A stretch of 64,000 nt of DNA. Origin: Hydrangea macrophylla (taxonomy: Eukaryota > Streptophyta > Magnoliopsida > Cornales > Hydrangeaceae). How positions within the stretch are numbered: the first letter of the stretch is position 1; each line of letters starts with the position of its first letter. The DNA lies in NCBI GenBank assembly GCA_033977485.1, contig CM066988.1, positions 141,491,359-141,555,358 on the forward strand, in the 5' to 3' direction. Positions 35,678 through 46,000 of the stretch are shown in pieces. Position numbers and translations under genes: made by a program. The notes below the pieces were generated by a model. The model saw nothing but the letters and a program-made list of their open reading frames with translations. It ran no database searches and was not told the DNA's origin.

Positions 35678-37049
35678 TTATGTGCTGAAGGCAAAGCCAG
35701 AACTGCTTGATCCTGACCGATGTAAACTGGAGGTCGGGTCGGGACTGCCGAACCATGCCTGTTGTGAGCTGGAGATCCGGTCGGGGCTGCCTGACCCGGA
35801 CTGCTGTGAACCGGTGGTCGGGTCGGGATTGCCGGACTCAGACCTCTGTGAACTGTAAGAACTGTAAGAACTCCCGGGCTGATCTCGCTTTCGCTTACTT
35901 CTGGACGACTCGTTGCTTTCTTGCCCGGAGTCTTTGATCTTTAGAAATTCTTCAATGTCGATGTATTTTCCAACCCTCTCAGAGAGCTCGACCAAAGTTT
36001 CCGGTCGGTTTCTATGGAACGACGCGGCGCACTTGGTGTGTTGAACTCCCGAGCAGAAGGCTATGATGGCGATTGTTTCGTTTAGATCGCGAATTTGAAG
36101 CTTCTGTTGGTTGAACCGGTCGGTGAACTCCTTGAGGGACTCATTATTCCGTTGTCTGACTGTCAGTAGCTGCATGTCTGGCTTTGGCCGCTCATGCATA
36201 CCGGCAAACTGGTTGATGAACTACTTGCTGAGTTGTTTGAAACTGCAGACCGATCGGGGCTCCAAGGAGTAGAACCACTGCATGGCCGGACCTTTCAAAG
36301 TGCTGAGGAAGGCTAGGTGTAGCTCATCGGAGTTGGTGGCTAGGACCATCTGAGCCTTATAGGTTCGGACGTGGTCGATCGGGCTTCCCGAGCCGTTGTA
36401 TGAATCTAGCCGAGGTTGCTTGAATTTGCGCGGGATAGAGAACCTCGTGATCTAGCTGGAGAATGGTGACTCTGTCTCGGTATTGGCTTGATTCGGAACA
36501 CAGTTTTGACCAAGCTTTTTGGCCACTCCGTCGATCTGTTTCTTCAAGTCCTTGATTCGGGCTTCCACTCCTTCCCGACCGGTGTCTGAGGAGCTGGTCG
36601 GGTTGGTGGAAGAGGCTTCTTCATGGCAGGGTGTTGTCCTCTGGGATCGGGCTCGGCTATGACTCCGGGTAACCGTTCGCCTAGGGACAACTTGGCTCTT
36701 GACCGAGTGACCCTGGACTGATTCCCGGGCCATATGCTCCTGCCTTTCCTCTCGGGCAGCACGCCCACTGTTGATGTCTCTGGCATCCTCAACATGGGAC
36801 GGGTTGGCTCGGGTCCGTTATCTGGTCAAGATCGGTTCTCGACCGTACGCAATGTTCCCGGGTCATTTCCCGGCCACTGGAGGATTGCTTTGTTGGGCTA
36901 GCAGTGCTTCGGTCTGTTGCTGGATTTGACGCTGGCCCTCCAAGAGTTGTGTGAGGGTTGCAGTGATCATATGTCGGGACTGCTGCAGTCGACGCTGGGG
37001 CCGAAGGAACATCCCGGTCAGACTACTGCGCAGCCTTCTTTGGTGGCAT
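35678..37049 (-). pseudogene. Degenerate gag of the nested element
   Basis: Starts at an ATG at 37049 (MPPKKAAQ), about 60 bp inside the PBS, but meets a TAG after eight codons. Gag capsid similarity appears at 36199-35678: ESLKEFTDRFNQQKLQIRDL and NRPETLVELSERVGKYIDIE, followed by a Ser/Gly/Asp/Pro-rich repetitive tail. Frameshifts lie between 37049 and 36733, and in-frame TAG stops near 36452 and 36220. The upstream part (VEARIKDLKKQIDGVAKKL) has a short coiled-coil look. Not translatable as it stands. Confidence 0.75.
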
Positions 37050-37109
37050 ATTGATCAGTCAAGAATTTGTTGATGAGAAGAATTGTCTTTCCCACAGACG
37101 GCGCCAAAC

Positions 37110-37606
37110 TGATGATGCCAAAAATTGGTAACAGTAAAGTAGAGTAATTTAAGAGAGAGGGAGAGAGAGTGAGAGACTATTTTTTGTATGTGGTTCGGCC
37201 CTGTTAATGAAGGTACCTACGTCCACGGGTGTGTCTGAGCACGTTCACTAGCAGATCACCGGCGGGCCTGGTGAGCCAACAAAGAGGGGCGGCACTACCA
37301 GTAATACCGGTCGGGTGTATGCGTATAATGGTGAATTGTAGAGGCGCTGTGTAGACTACAGAATTGGCCGCCCCTTCAATGGGGGGTGAGTGGTCTCTTT
37401 TATAGATGTAAGAGACCTACTCATACATGGATAAGGAAATATAATCCTATTAGGGTGTGATTGACACCAATCAAGTGAGTTTCCTAATTGTATTAGGATT
37501 GATTGACATTAATTGTGGGAGTTTCCCAATTGGATTAGGAAATAGATGCACTTTCCATTAGTCTTCTAGCTTGAGTAGGAAACTGCCCATAATTTTGGGC
37601 GTATCA
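37110..37606 (-). repeat. 5' LTR of the gag-only element
   Basis: 497 bp; directly followed (minus strand) by the PBS at about 37092-37109. Confidence 0.93.
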
Positions 37607-37728
37607 AATAATAATCATTCAATCACACATAAATAAGGAAACCACAATAAAATAGGAATCCCACTATTATGGTCAAGCTGCAACTCTTGTGAAGAAATCT
37701 TCATTGAACCCGGTTAGCTCTATGTTGA

Positions 37729-37770
37729 GGGGGCAGCGCCCCCCGCGGGGTTTCCGGGGCAGCGCCCCGG
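37729..37770. repeat. Twin GC-rich hairpins in the copia leader
   Basis: GGGGGCAGCGCCCCC (37729-37743) and CCGGGGCAGCGCCCCGG (37754-37770) are two consecutive palindromes with the same AGC loop, in otherwise AT-rich DNA between the copia PBS and gag. A role as packaging or dimerisation structure is inferred only. Nearby, a segment starting ATGCCTCCATAAAGGAGTTC is tandemly duplicated (about 37913 and 38000). Confidence 0.75.
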
Positions 37771-38228
37771 AAGCTAAATCCGATTTACCATCAGCAACTG
37801 CCTTCCAGAACTGTTTTCTGAAACAGCCTTCAGAAACTGCCTCCAGATTGCTTTCTGAAACTGCTTGTAAACTGTCTTCACGGATTTACTTGAGATATAT
37901 TACACAAACCCTATGCCTCCATGAAGGAGTTCACATGCTATTTCTTTGCAGTAAATTAACCACACATCAATCAAGCGTGGGATCCAATACATACAAATCC
38001 TATGCCTCCATAAAGGAGTTCACATGCTATATTAAAACAACGAAATTAACCACGGATAAAACCATCGTGGGATCCAATCACACAAAATCAGTGACCATAA
38101 TAGTGGAATAAGAACGCTGCAAAACAAGGGTTAGCACAGTTCTACGTTCTATCCATCCATCAAAACACGCATAAGATCTGTTTTATTGGACAACATGGTT
38201 GCGTCAAACCCATACGCAGAATCAACGT

Positions 38229-38246
38229 TGCTCTGATATATACCAC
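38229..38246 (-). other. Copia primer-binding site with 4-bp insertion
   Basis: Adjacent to the 5' LTR the minus strand reads GTGGTATATATCAGAGC. The usual initiator-Met PBS is TGGTATCAGAGC; here ATAT is inserted after TGGTAT. Confidence 0.7.
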
Positions 38247-39564
38247 TGTTAGGAAACTGCGTTCCCAGAATCCGTTGACAGTGCGTATAAATTGGTACTG
38301 CAAAAAAATTTGTGAAATCTATAATAAACCTACAAGGGCGGAACTAGGGTTACCTTGAACTGCAAAACGGATTGCTGTAGTAGACGAATCGAGAACACGG
38401 GCTCGATAACAGCTCACGCTCTTCTACCGTATTCATCCGCTGCCAGAATATCGAACTGAGTGTGGGCTCTTTCGAAATCTTTTTTGTTTTCTGCTCTCCC
38501 TTTTTACGCTCTCTTTTCTATTCCGAGTTATAATACTCTTGATGAAAAAACGCAAACTGAAGAGAGAGCCAAAGCAACATATATATAAGCTACGATAGGG
38601 ACCATAAGAAGTCAATAAGGAATAGGCTTCCTTATGGAATTAGGAAACCCTAATTCGAACTGAATCAGATTCCTATTTTCATAAATTATAATTCATACCA
38701 CTAAAGAATTATAATTGCACTCCTACCCTTATCTCAAAAATATATTTCGAGCTCCATGTTATTAAATGCTTATTATCTCCCCATGTTAAGATTACAGATA
38801 TCCATTAATTAAGTATAATTACTGACAATCATATTTAATTAATTTCTTAAAATTTCTTGAGATCCTCTGCTTAACTTATCTGATATTTCGGATACAAAAT
38901 CCACCTGCAGGGTTTGACATAATCAAAACTTATAAGCTTTCTCAAGGGGACATCATCAATTCCAAAATTGAGACATGGATTTCATCATTAATTAATATCC
39001 ACCACACAATTAATATTGCCACCCAATCCAATGAGATATTGACTCATTTAAGGACTTCACCCTTTTAGGGATCAAAGTGTAAATATCAAATGTACGTGTC
39101 TACAAATTAACTTAGAATTTAGAGCATAAGCACTCATAATAGCCATGATGTATTAATTATCTTATAAGTCAGTATAAAGATAATTACCCCAAGTCAGTCC
39201 CGTTTAATACACAAAGTGTACCAGCATAGTGAGTTGACACTATACCGTTTTTCGTAGTCAAGACAAACCTACTACAACACCATGCTGCAGTCCTACCGAT
39301 GGTGTGTCCAATCACATCTAAGACTGTAAACCAAAATCTTACATTCTATAATATCTGATGGCTTGATCTTCCGTGTGTAAGCCGAACTCTACACACCAAA
39401 CCACCTACTATATAGAATGAGAGACACACATGCATAATATTAAATAAATAATATAATATAAATATTGCCCACATAGATTCTAAAAAAAAATGGATTAACT
39501 GATTTTATAAAATGAATAATAAATCAACTACATAAAGCATGACTTTTAGTATATATCCCTAACA
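38247..39564 (-). repeat. 5' LTR of the copia element
   Basis: 1,318 bp with TGTTAG..CTAACA ends, paired with 27655-28974. TSD TAGAG follows at 39565. Confidence 0.92.
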
Positions 39565-40127
39565 TAGAGGGTGTTCTTGATTTTGGGTTGATCAATTTTT
39601 TTTTGGTTGATCAAAATTTTCAAGTTGTTTGATATTTTGGTATGTTTTAGGTTGTATTTAAAAATCTGATCAACCCAAAAAAAATTGATCAACCCAACAT
39701 ACATACCAAAATCAAGAACACCTTCTATATATTCTGCACAAAAATCAGTCCCAGAATTTAGCTTCTCTCTATTTCAATCTCTCAAACCCTCTTCTCTACC
39801 TCTCGCATGTTCACAGATTTGAAGGTGGTTAGAAATGGTCGCTGATGGTGATGGCCGAAGTCAACGACCTCTCTTTCTTCTTCTTTTCTGGTGGTGGTCG
39901 GATTGGGTTTTGATTTGGGGTTTTGATTTTTGTTTTTGGTTTTGATTTCATTGCTTGGAGCCTTGCCAGAGAATTCCTATGCTGAAGAAGGAGAAATTTT
40001 AAAGCATTTTGGTCTTTTACAAGTACAGGGGGTGTAAGTGTCACTTTTTGAACTACAGGGGGTCAAAGTGAAACTAACCCAAAGTACAGGGGGTATAAGT
40101 GTAATTAACCCTAATTTTTATTATAGT

Positions 40128-40948
40128 TTAGCTCCTTTTTTTTAAATTTGAAAATAAAAATTAGTATATGTAATATTTTAACCTAAATATAGTCTAGTAT
40201 ACCTCAAAATTTGAGAATTGTTTTAATACATGTAATATTTTAGCTCAAATATAGTCTAGTTCATTCCAATTAAGTGTTTCAAACTCAATTTGACACTATA
40301 ATAGACCCCAAAATGTATAAATATTATCTCAAAAGATAATATTATTCTTAAATAGACTCAATTTGACATCATATCTCATTATCAAATATGTACAAATAGA
40401 AAAAAAAAAAAAAAATTTGAGAACACTGCTACCAAATTCCCATATAGTTACCTTAGTCTGGGTACGCCCTTACACACATGTACTATATAATTTTCTACTC
40501 TCCTTCTACTCGGATGTTGTAAAATGATCTATGGGCATGTTTGCACACAATCTTCTTAATAAAAAATAAAAATTAACCGCATAAGAAGAAATATTGAACA
40601 ATTTTAGCATTTTTGTACTACTTTACAATGATCGTTATGTATGTTAGAATTCTCTAGAAATTGTGAATTAGTAAATTAAACTAGCATTGGACAACCAATT
40701 TAACCAAATAGACATTCTCTAGAAATTGCGAATTAGTAAATTAAACTAGCATTGGACAACCAAACAGACAACTTTTGTTAGTCAAAATAAGCTGATCAAC
40801 TGGTTTATATGTCGGTGGCCTTGAATCTAAAACCAAGCATATTAATTAATAGTAGAAATACTGGTTGTCAAACATAAACATAATTTGACATTATTGCATC
40901 ATATGACATATGGTATGCAGTGGACTTGGGTTTTATTACATAAACATA
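40128..40948. other. Spacer with a 65-bp tandem repeat
   Basis: No gene. Two units starting ATTCTCTAGAAATTG lie at 40649 and 40714 (period 65 bp). A similar short duplication around TGTAATATTTTA lies at 40167 and 40231. Confidence 0.6.
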
Positions 40949-41231
40949 GGGTATGTTTGATAACCCAATTAAGTGCTGAAAATAAAAAGATTCTGCACTT
41001 ATTCTTTTTCAGTGCGTTTGATAATGTACCACTTAATTGAAAAAGTAGCCAAAAAACCACTGAAAACTTTAAGTGAAAAATTTCTACTGAAAATAATCAC
41101 TGAATGCATTCTATTTCAATAGTTGAAGCATTGTTTTCAGCATTACAAAAGTCAATCACTTAAAATTTTCAGTACTTAAAATCCAGCATTTAATTTTCAG
41201 TACTTAATTTTTAGTTTTATCAAATGCACCC
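40949..41231. mobile_element. 283-bp MITE (same family as 4850-5134)
   Basis: The ends GGGTATGTTTGATAACCC and TTTTATCAAATGCACCC are inverse. ATA on both sides may be a 3-bp TSD. Internal AAGTGCTGAAAAT and AGTACTTAA words match the first copy. Confidence 0.7.
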
Positions 41232-42930
41232 ATAGTTTGCTTATTTTTTCCGTGTACGCAAGACAAGTTTGGTGCCACTGTCCTACTTTTTTATGTAGTG
41301 GACTTGGGTATTATTACATCCCTGATGAAATACGTACCATCAAATACTTTGTTTTTGTTTTTGTTTTTTTTTTTATTTTTTATTTTTAGGTCAAAGTTCA
41401 TCAAACGGTTCGAATCAATCGATACATACAAATTACAATACACCATAACTGGGCCAAAATAAGCACCCAATAGTCTCTTTCTCAACAAAACTCACAAGGC
41501 CCACAAACCCTTGAGAGCAATTGTGCCATTTTTCTTTTTTCTTTTATAAACAAAAAAGAAGATGGGCGTAGTTTGGGATACAAAATCCCCATTGTGTTAG
41601 TACATCGGGTAATGCTGGGCAGTACACTAGCTGAGGTGAACCGAACCGAGTTGCTCAACAAGCTTTTATTAGCATGTTCGATAAAAGTTCTGCTTGACTT
41701 GTGTTTAATAAATAAGTCAAGTTCAAGCTTATATTTTAGACTAATTTAATAAACAGGACAAGCTTAATCACCTATGAACTTAATTCGATAGAGTTCATGA
41801 ATATATTTTAATAAGGTTCATAAAGAGGTTGTAGATAGACATCTATTGTATAATACATAGTTTTACAAGATACATGAACTAAATTTGGTATAAAGTCAAG
41901 ATTGGATCAAATGTTATATACTCGATACATGAGCTCAATTCTCAAATTATATCACATGGGCTATGTCTAATATAATGATGTGATTACTAGTTGAAGTTTG
42001 AAGTAGTAGTAGAGTTACTCAAATGGCTGTAAAAGAAATTCTTTTCGACCAATCCCAATATTTAGAAGACGTGTTGTCAAAGAATTATTATTTTTTTTTA
42101 AATTATTCGTACAAAGGTGGATACGAACAGAGTCGCTTAATAAGGGTTTGAAGTTCGGCTCGATTAAGGTTAGGTTCGGCTCGTTGATTTGAGCTCGTGA
42201 ACGCGATCGATTAAGGCTCACGAACAAGTTCGTGAAAAAGCTCGTTAATAGAGTCTTTTTTGGGAATTCCAACTTATTAAGGAGCCAACTTTAATTTTGG
42301 TGAGATTTTCAATTTTTCAATATTGCCTTTTTTGAAATTCAAAATTACAGTGTCACATAAAAAAAATAAAAAATAAAAAAAGAGAGAAGAGTTGGATATA
42401 CTAAAGGACAAATTTGAAAAGTGTGTATTAAAATATTTTGACTTTTCAAAGAGGACTCTTAAAATGGGACATCAAAAAATGACATCAAGGACTCTTGATA
42501 TAGGACAGAGAGAGTATAAAATTACATAATTTTAGAAAAAATATGACAAACTTCGTAAATAGTCTTGATAAATGACTAATTTATCATTAAACTATATAAT
42601 TTTAAACGACATGCAAAAGAACTCGTTAAAAAACTTGCGAGAAAATTCACAATCACTTAAAAGTTTGACTCATTTGAACTCACGAGGAAGCTTGGGGGGA
42701 CTACCCTACTCGTACTCCACTAAATTCAAACTCCGTTTTATCTTCACAAAAAAGTCGACCACAAATGAGTAATTCTACACTCACACGAAACGTACAGATG
42801 AGGAAGCTTGCTTTAACGTGTGGTCATCACGTTGCTCTTCTCTGTTACTCTCTTCTCTACTCTCTAGATATTGTTTGACGTCGATTTTTTTCTTACAAAA
42901 CTACAAAATCTAACGTAACCAAACACTTAA
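41232..42930. other. Upstream spacer and promoter of the chlorophyll b reductase gene
   Basis: No gene. At 41650-42260 there are words such as AGCTCGTGAAC and GGCTCGATTAAG on both sides of an AT-rich centre, possibly a decayed hAT-type repeat, but no TSD was found. The last few hundred bases are the presumed promoter. Confidence 0.4.
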
Positions 42931-42931
42931 C

Positions 42932-42950
42932 AGAGAGAGAGAGAGAGAGA
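42932..42950 (+). promoter_or_regulatory. (GA)n tract in the NYC1 5' leader
   Basis: About 19 bp of GA, roughly 100 bp upstream of the ATG at 43048. Confidence 0.45.
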
Positions 42951-43047
42951 CACGAAATTAAAAACCCTCTGAAGAATTATTGGATCTCACTTTCCTGAAC
43001 TACTGAGCTCTCAATTCTCACAACTTTACCATTTCGATCGGCCAAAC

Positions 43048-46000
43048 ATGGCCACCGCTGTGAAATTGCACATATCGACGTTGGACTACCATCGAACCGG
43101 GCAGCCACCGCCGGTCCGACCGGGTTGTCGGCGTATTTTGCCGATGTTTGACTCAATTATCGTCGGAGGGCAATCAAAGGGCCGACGAGGGGTTTGTGTA
43201 AGACCATGCAGGTCGTTTAGGTACGAGAACGGTGGGGGGGAAGTTGTTGATGAGGGAGACAAGGAAAGAGCGAGAAAGTGTGGGAATTCGAATGAAAATA
43301 ATGAACTATTGGAGTCTAAGAAGGGGAATAAATTTCTTAATTCTCTCAGCTCTCCTTTTCTTAGGGTTTTAAATTCGCGTTCACAGTCCAAAGAGGAGTT
43401 TCAGAAATCGTTGGTAAAGTTCGAGGAGAGATTGTCCTTGGTGAGTTTCATTAATTTGAAATATGTTTGGTTGCTGATAAAAAAAATTAGGGAATCTTTT
43501 TTTTTTTTCCAATTCTATGTTTTGTTTGGTTTGATAAAACTGAGAATCATCTCAGCTATGAAGTGATTGCATGACGTTTAGCTGACTAAATAAAAAAAAA
43601 AATTTCATGAACGAGCATCAGATATGTGAAAATTTTACTGCTTAACTTCCGTTTCTTTTTCCAACATTTTTAGGAAGTATTGGTTTTAATTTTACATAGT
43701 GAAGTAATTTATATTCCCTTTTCTGGGACCAGGTTGCTCTGCAAATGGGAAGATATATTGTCACTGTCATGAGCACTGGATTAATTCTCTTAGTTGGATT
43801 CCAGCTCTCTGGTTTGTTAACATACATATAGTTGTATATGAATATGTATATCAGCATATGCATACATATATATATATATATATATGTATATTGTATGAAA
43901 CCGTTAATATTAGAGTTTAAAAGACGGATATTGAATACTATAACTTAGGTTTTATGCAAATTTTGTGAAGGTGGAGATAGCCAGATGAATGAATTGATAT
44001 GGTATAGCTGGCTTGGCGGTATCGTAATTGGAACCATGATTGGTGCAAACATGGTTTTAGATGAATTCAGTCGAGCTGGTCCGCGAAATGTTGTCATAAC
44101 TGGAAGGTATTCCTTTCTGGTCTTAAGTAGAATGCATTTGATCTGTTGCTTTGTGTTTTGATTATTAACTAAAGTGATTTTCACTTAACTCAAAATCCAA
44201 AATTTATGCTGTCCCTTTCATTATGGTATTTTTTTTTTTTTTTTGTACACTCTCCTGTGGACAGAGCCCAAAGTTGCACGTTCTTGCTCCGAACTCGGTG
44301 CTCTAATCAATTTTTGATAGGAAAGAGCTTCCTTTTGTGATGTAACATGCATGACATTCTGATTTATAATTCTTTGCCTCTTTTTTATTAATTTTTTTAT
44401 TTATAATAATAAAAAATGTAGGTTAATCGAATGATTTTTTTGAGGTGGTTTCTTCAAGCATTACAATTTACTGTTAAGAGTTGCCTATATAAAACTTGCA
44501 GAAAGTATACGCTTAGAAGGTTACTAATAAAAATGTTGATATGGATGAGGTATTTTTTTAACTGTCAATGACCTGCCATTATGATTGATTTCCAAAAACT
44601 AAAGACTCCAATGTCAAGTACAGAACCCAATCCCAGTAAAGTCCTCAAACAAGTGCAAATATAGTTTACAAGCCTGCAAGCAAAATGTAGTAAACACAAC
44701 AGAAGGAAGAATCCATGAATTATGTGGTTTTGGCAGTAAGGTGTACATCAATGGAAAGCTAGTAAGGAGCAACCGAGCAATACACTAAGGCTTTGTTTGG
44801 TTCTTGAATTTCGTGTGGGAAAAGAGATAAGAAAGGACAACAAGATGAAAAACTAGTCCCATCCGTAAAATAAAAGGAACTAGTTTTCCATCTTGTTTTC
44901 CTTTCGCCTCGCTTTTCCCTCGTGAAATCCATGAACCAAACAAAGCCTAACAATGTAAAAGTTTTTTAAATATGTATTGTGTACTTTACCCGCTACAAGA
45001 ATGCCATCTAATGTAACTACTACAGCTTTTACTAGTACAGTAGTACTATATTCAAAATTTGTCTATGATCGCTTAAAACACGATTAAAGCATCACAAGAA
45101 GCTTGATCAATTCTTTGTCAATATTCGAACAGATGGAGACACACTTGTCTAGAGAAAACCCCTATCTTGTCCAGAGAAAAAACACACTTTCTCTAATCTT
45201 CAAATAAACCGACTTTAGTTGACCACAGGAGCTGTTCTAAGATATACTCACATGTAAATGCCTGACTCAAGTGCAAGAAATCTGAGACTTTTTATATCAA
45301 ATTTTCTGTGTTGTGACCGGAATAACTGTTGTTACAGTACAAGGGGACTGGGAAAAGCTCTTGCCCGTGAATTTCTTCTTTCTGGAGATCGCGTGGTTGT
45401 AGCTTCTCGCAGGTGGTGCCTTGAACTATTATTTGACGTACTTGTTCACTTACTATTTCCTATTTTGTCCCAATTTTTGTCATCTCCTCTTTTTTCCTCT
45501 CACTACACCACCTTATCAGTATTTAATCTTGTCAGGGCAGTCCTGAATCTGTGGATATGACCATCAAAGAGCTCGAGGAGAATCTGAAGGAATGTATGAT
45601 CACAGCAGTTGGATCATCTAGGACAAATCTGTCTACTGCAAAAGTGGTGGGTGTTGCATGTGATGTTTGCAAACCTGATGATGTGAGCAACTTGGCCAAC
45701 TTTGCTGTAAAAGAACTCGGTTCTATTGACATTTGGGTGAGTGGTCTAGATAGATTTTTTGCCTTATTTGATTTTTCTTATAGTTTCATATGGTATTCTT
45801 CTCGTTCCAAGGCTTCTCTTTTTTCTGAAAGAATGGTGATAACAAAAAATGCAGAGCAATATTCATTTTTTACTTTGCTTTTGAGAAGTGTTAGTACTGA
45901 TCTTGAAGGGATCAGAATCAATTGATGCTGCGATGAATGTTTGCCTCGTATGGGAATGAGATACTTGTTTTGTAGTAATTGTCCCAAACTGGTTCCTGAT

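Larger units (their letters stand above)
33964..37606 (-). mobile_element. Gag-only non-autonomous gypsy element nested in the copia leader
   Basis: LTRs of 497 bp at 37110-37606 (5') and 33964-34460 (3') differ by a single base (C/T at about 34167/37313). They start TGATGATGCC and end GGGCGTATCA on the plus strand. A 5-bp TSD AATAA lies at 33959-33963 and 37607-37611. Minus-strand PBS GTTTGGCGCCGTCTGTGGG abuts the 5' LTR; PPT AAATGGGGGGCAGC abuts the 3' LTR. The 2,649-bp interior has only a broken gag and repeats, with no protease, RT or integrase. It must have been mobilised in trans. Very recent by its LTRs. Confidence 0.92.
27655..39564 (-). mobile_element. Ty1/copia LTR retrotransposon, full length, degenerate, with nested insertion
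   Basis: Bounded by LTRs at 38247-39564 (5') and 27655-28974 (3'), with a 5-bp TSD TAGAG at 27650-27654 and 39565-39569. The order gag, protease, integrase, reverse transcriptase, RNase H (integrase before RT) defines copia. The 5' leader is interrupted by the gag-only gypsy element at 33964-37606. Comparing the LTRs by eye gives roughly 30 differences over ~1.32 kb, i.e. about 2-2.5%. Without the nested insert the element is about 8.26 kb. Confidence 0.92.
27189..40118. mobile_element. Mutator-type long-inverted-repeat element, split by a copia insertion
   Basis: The arms at 27189-27654 and about 39715-40118 are close inverse copies over ~400-450 bp. The outer ends are TTAGGGTTAATTACACTTAC and its inverse ending TAATTAACCCTAA. 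A perfect 9-bp TSD TATTATAGT flanks them (27180-27188 and 40119-40127). Without the copia insertion the element is about 1.0 kb, nearly all arm, with a small centre that itself contains an inverted pair (GGTGTTCTTGATTTTGG and CCAAAATCAAGAACACC). Each arm begins with repeated ACACTTACACCCCCTGTAC-like modules. No transposase. If transcribed before the insertion it would have formed a very long hairpin. Confidence 0.85.

Noticed and set aside
37689..38111. 140-aa plus-strand ORF
   Set aside because: Antisense to the copia leader; consists of the GC hairpins and a tandem repeat.
40128..42930. Search for a gene between the nest and NYC1
   Set aside because: Only short ORFs of low complexity; no splice-joinable conserved segment was found.
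43086..43391. 101-aa minus ORF over NYC1 exon 1
   Set aside because: Shadow of a strongly supported exon, no domain.
45551..45925. ORF continuing exon 5 of NYC1 into intron 5
   Set aside because: The coding match stops exactly at the GTGAGT donor at 45737; the remainder is intron read-through.
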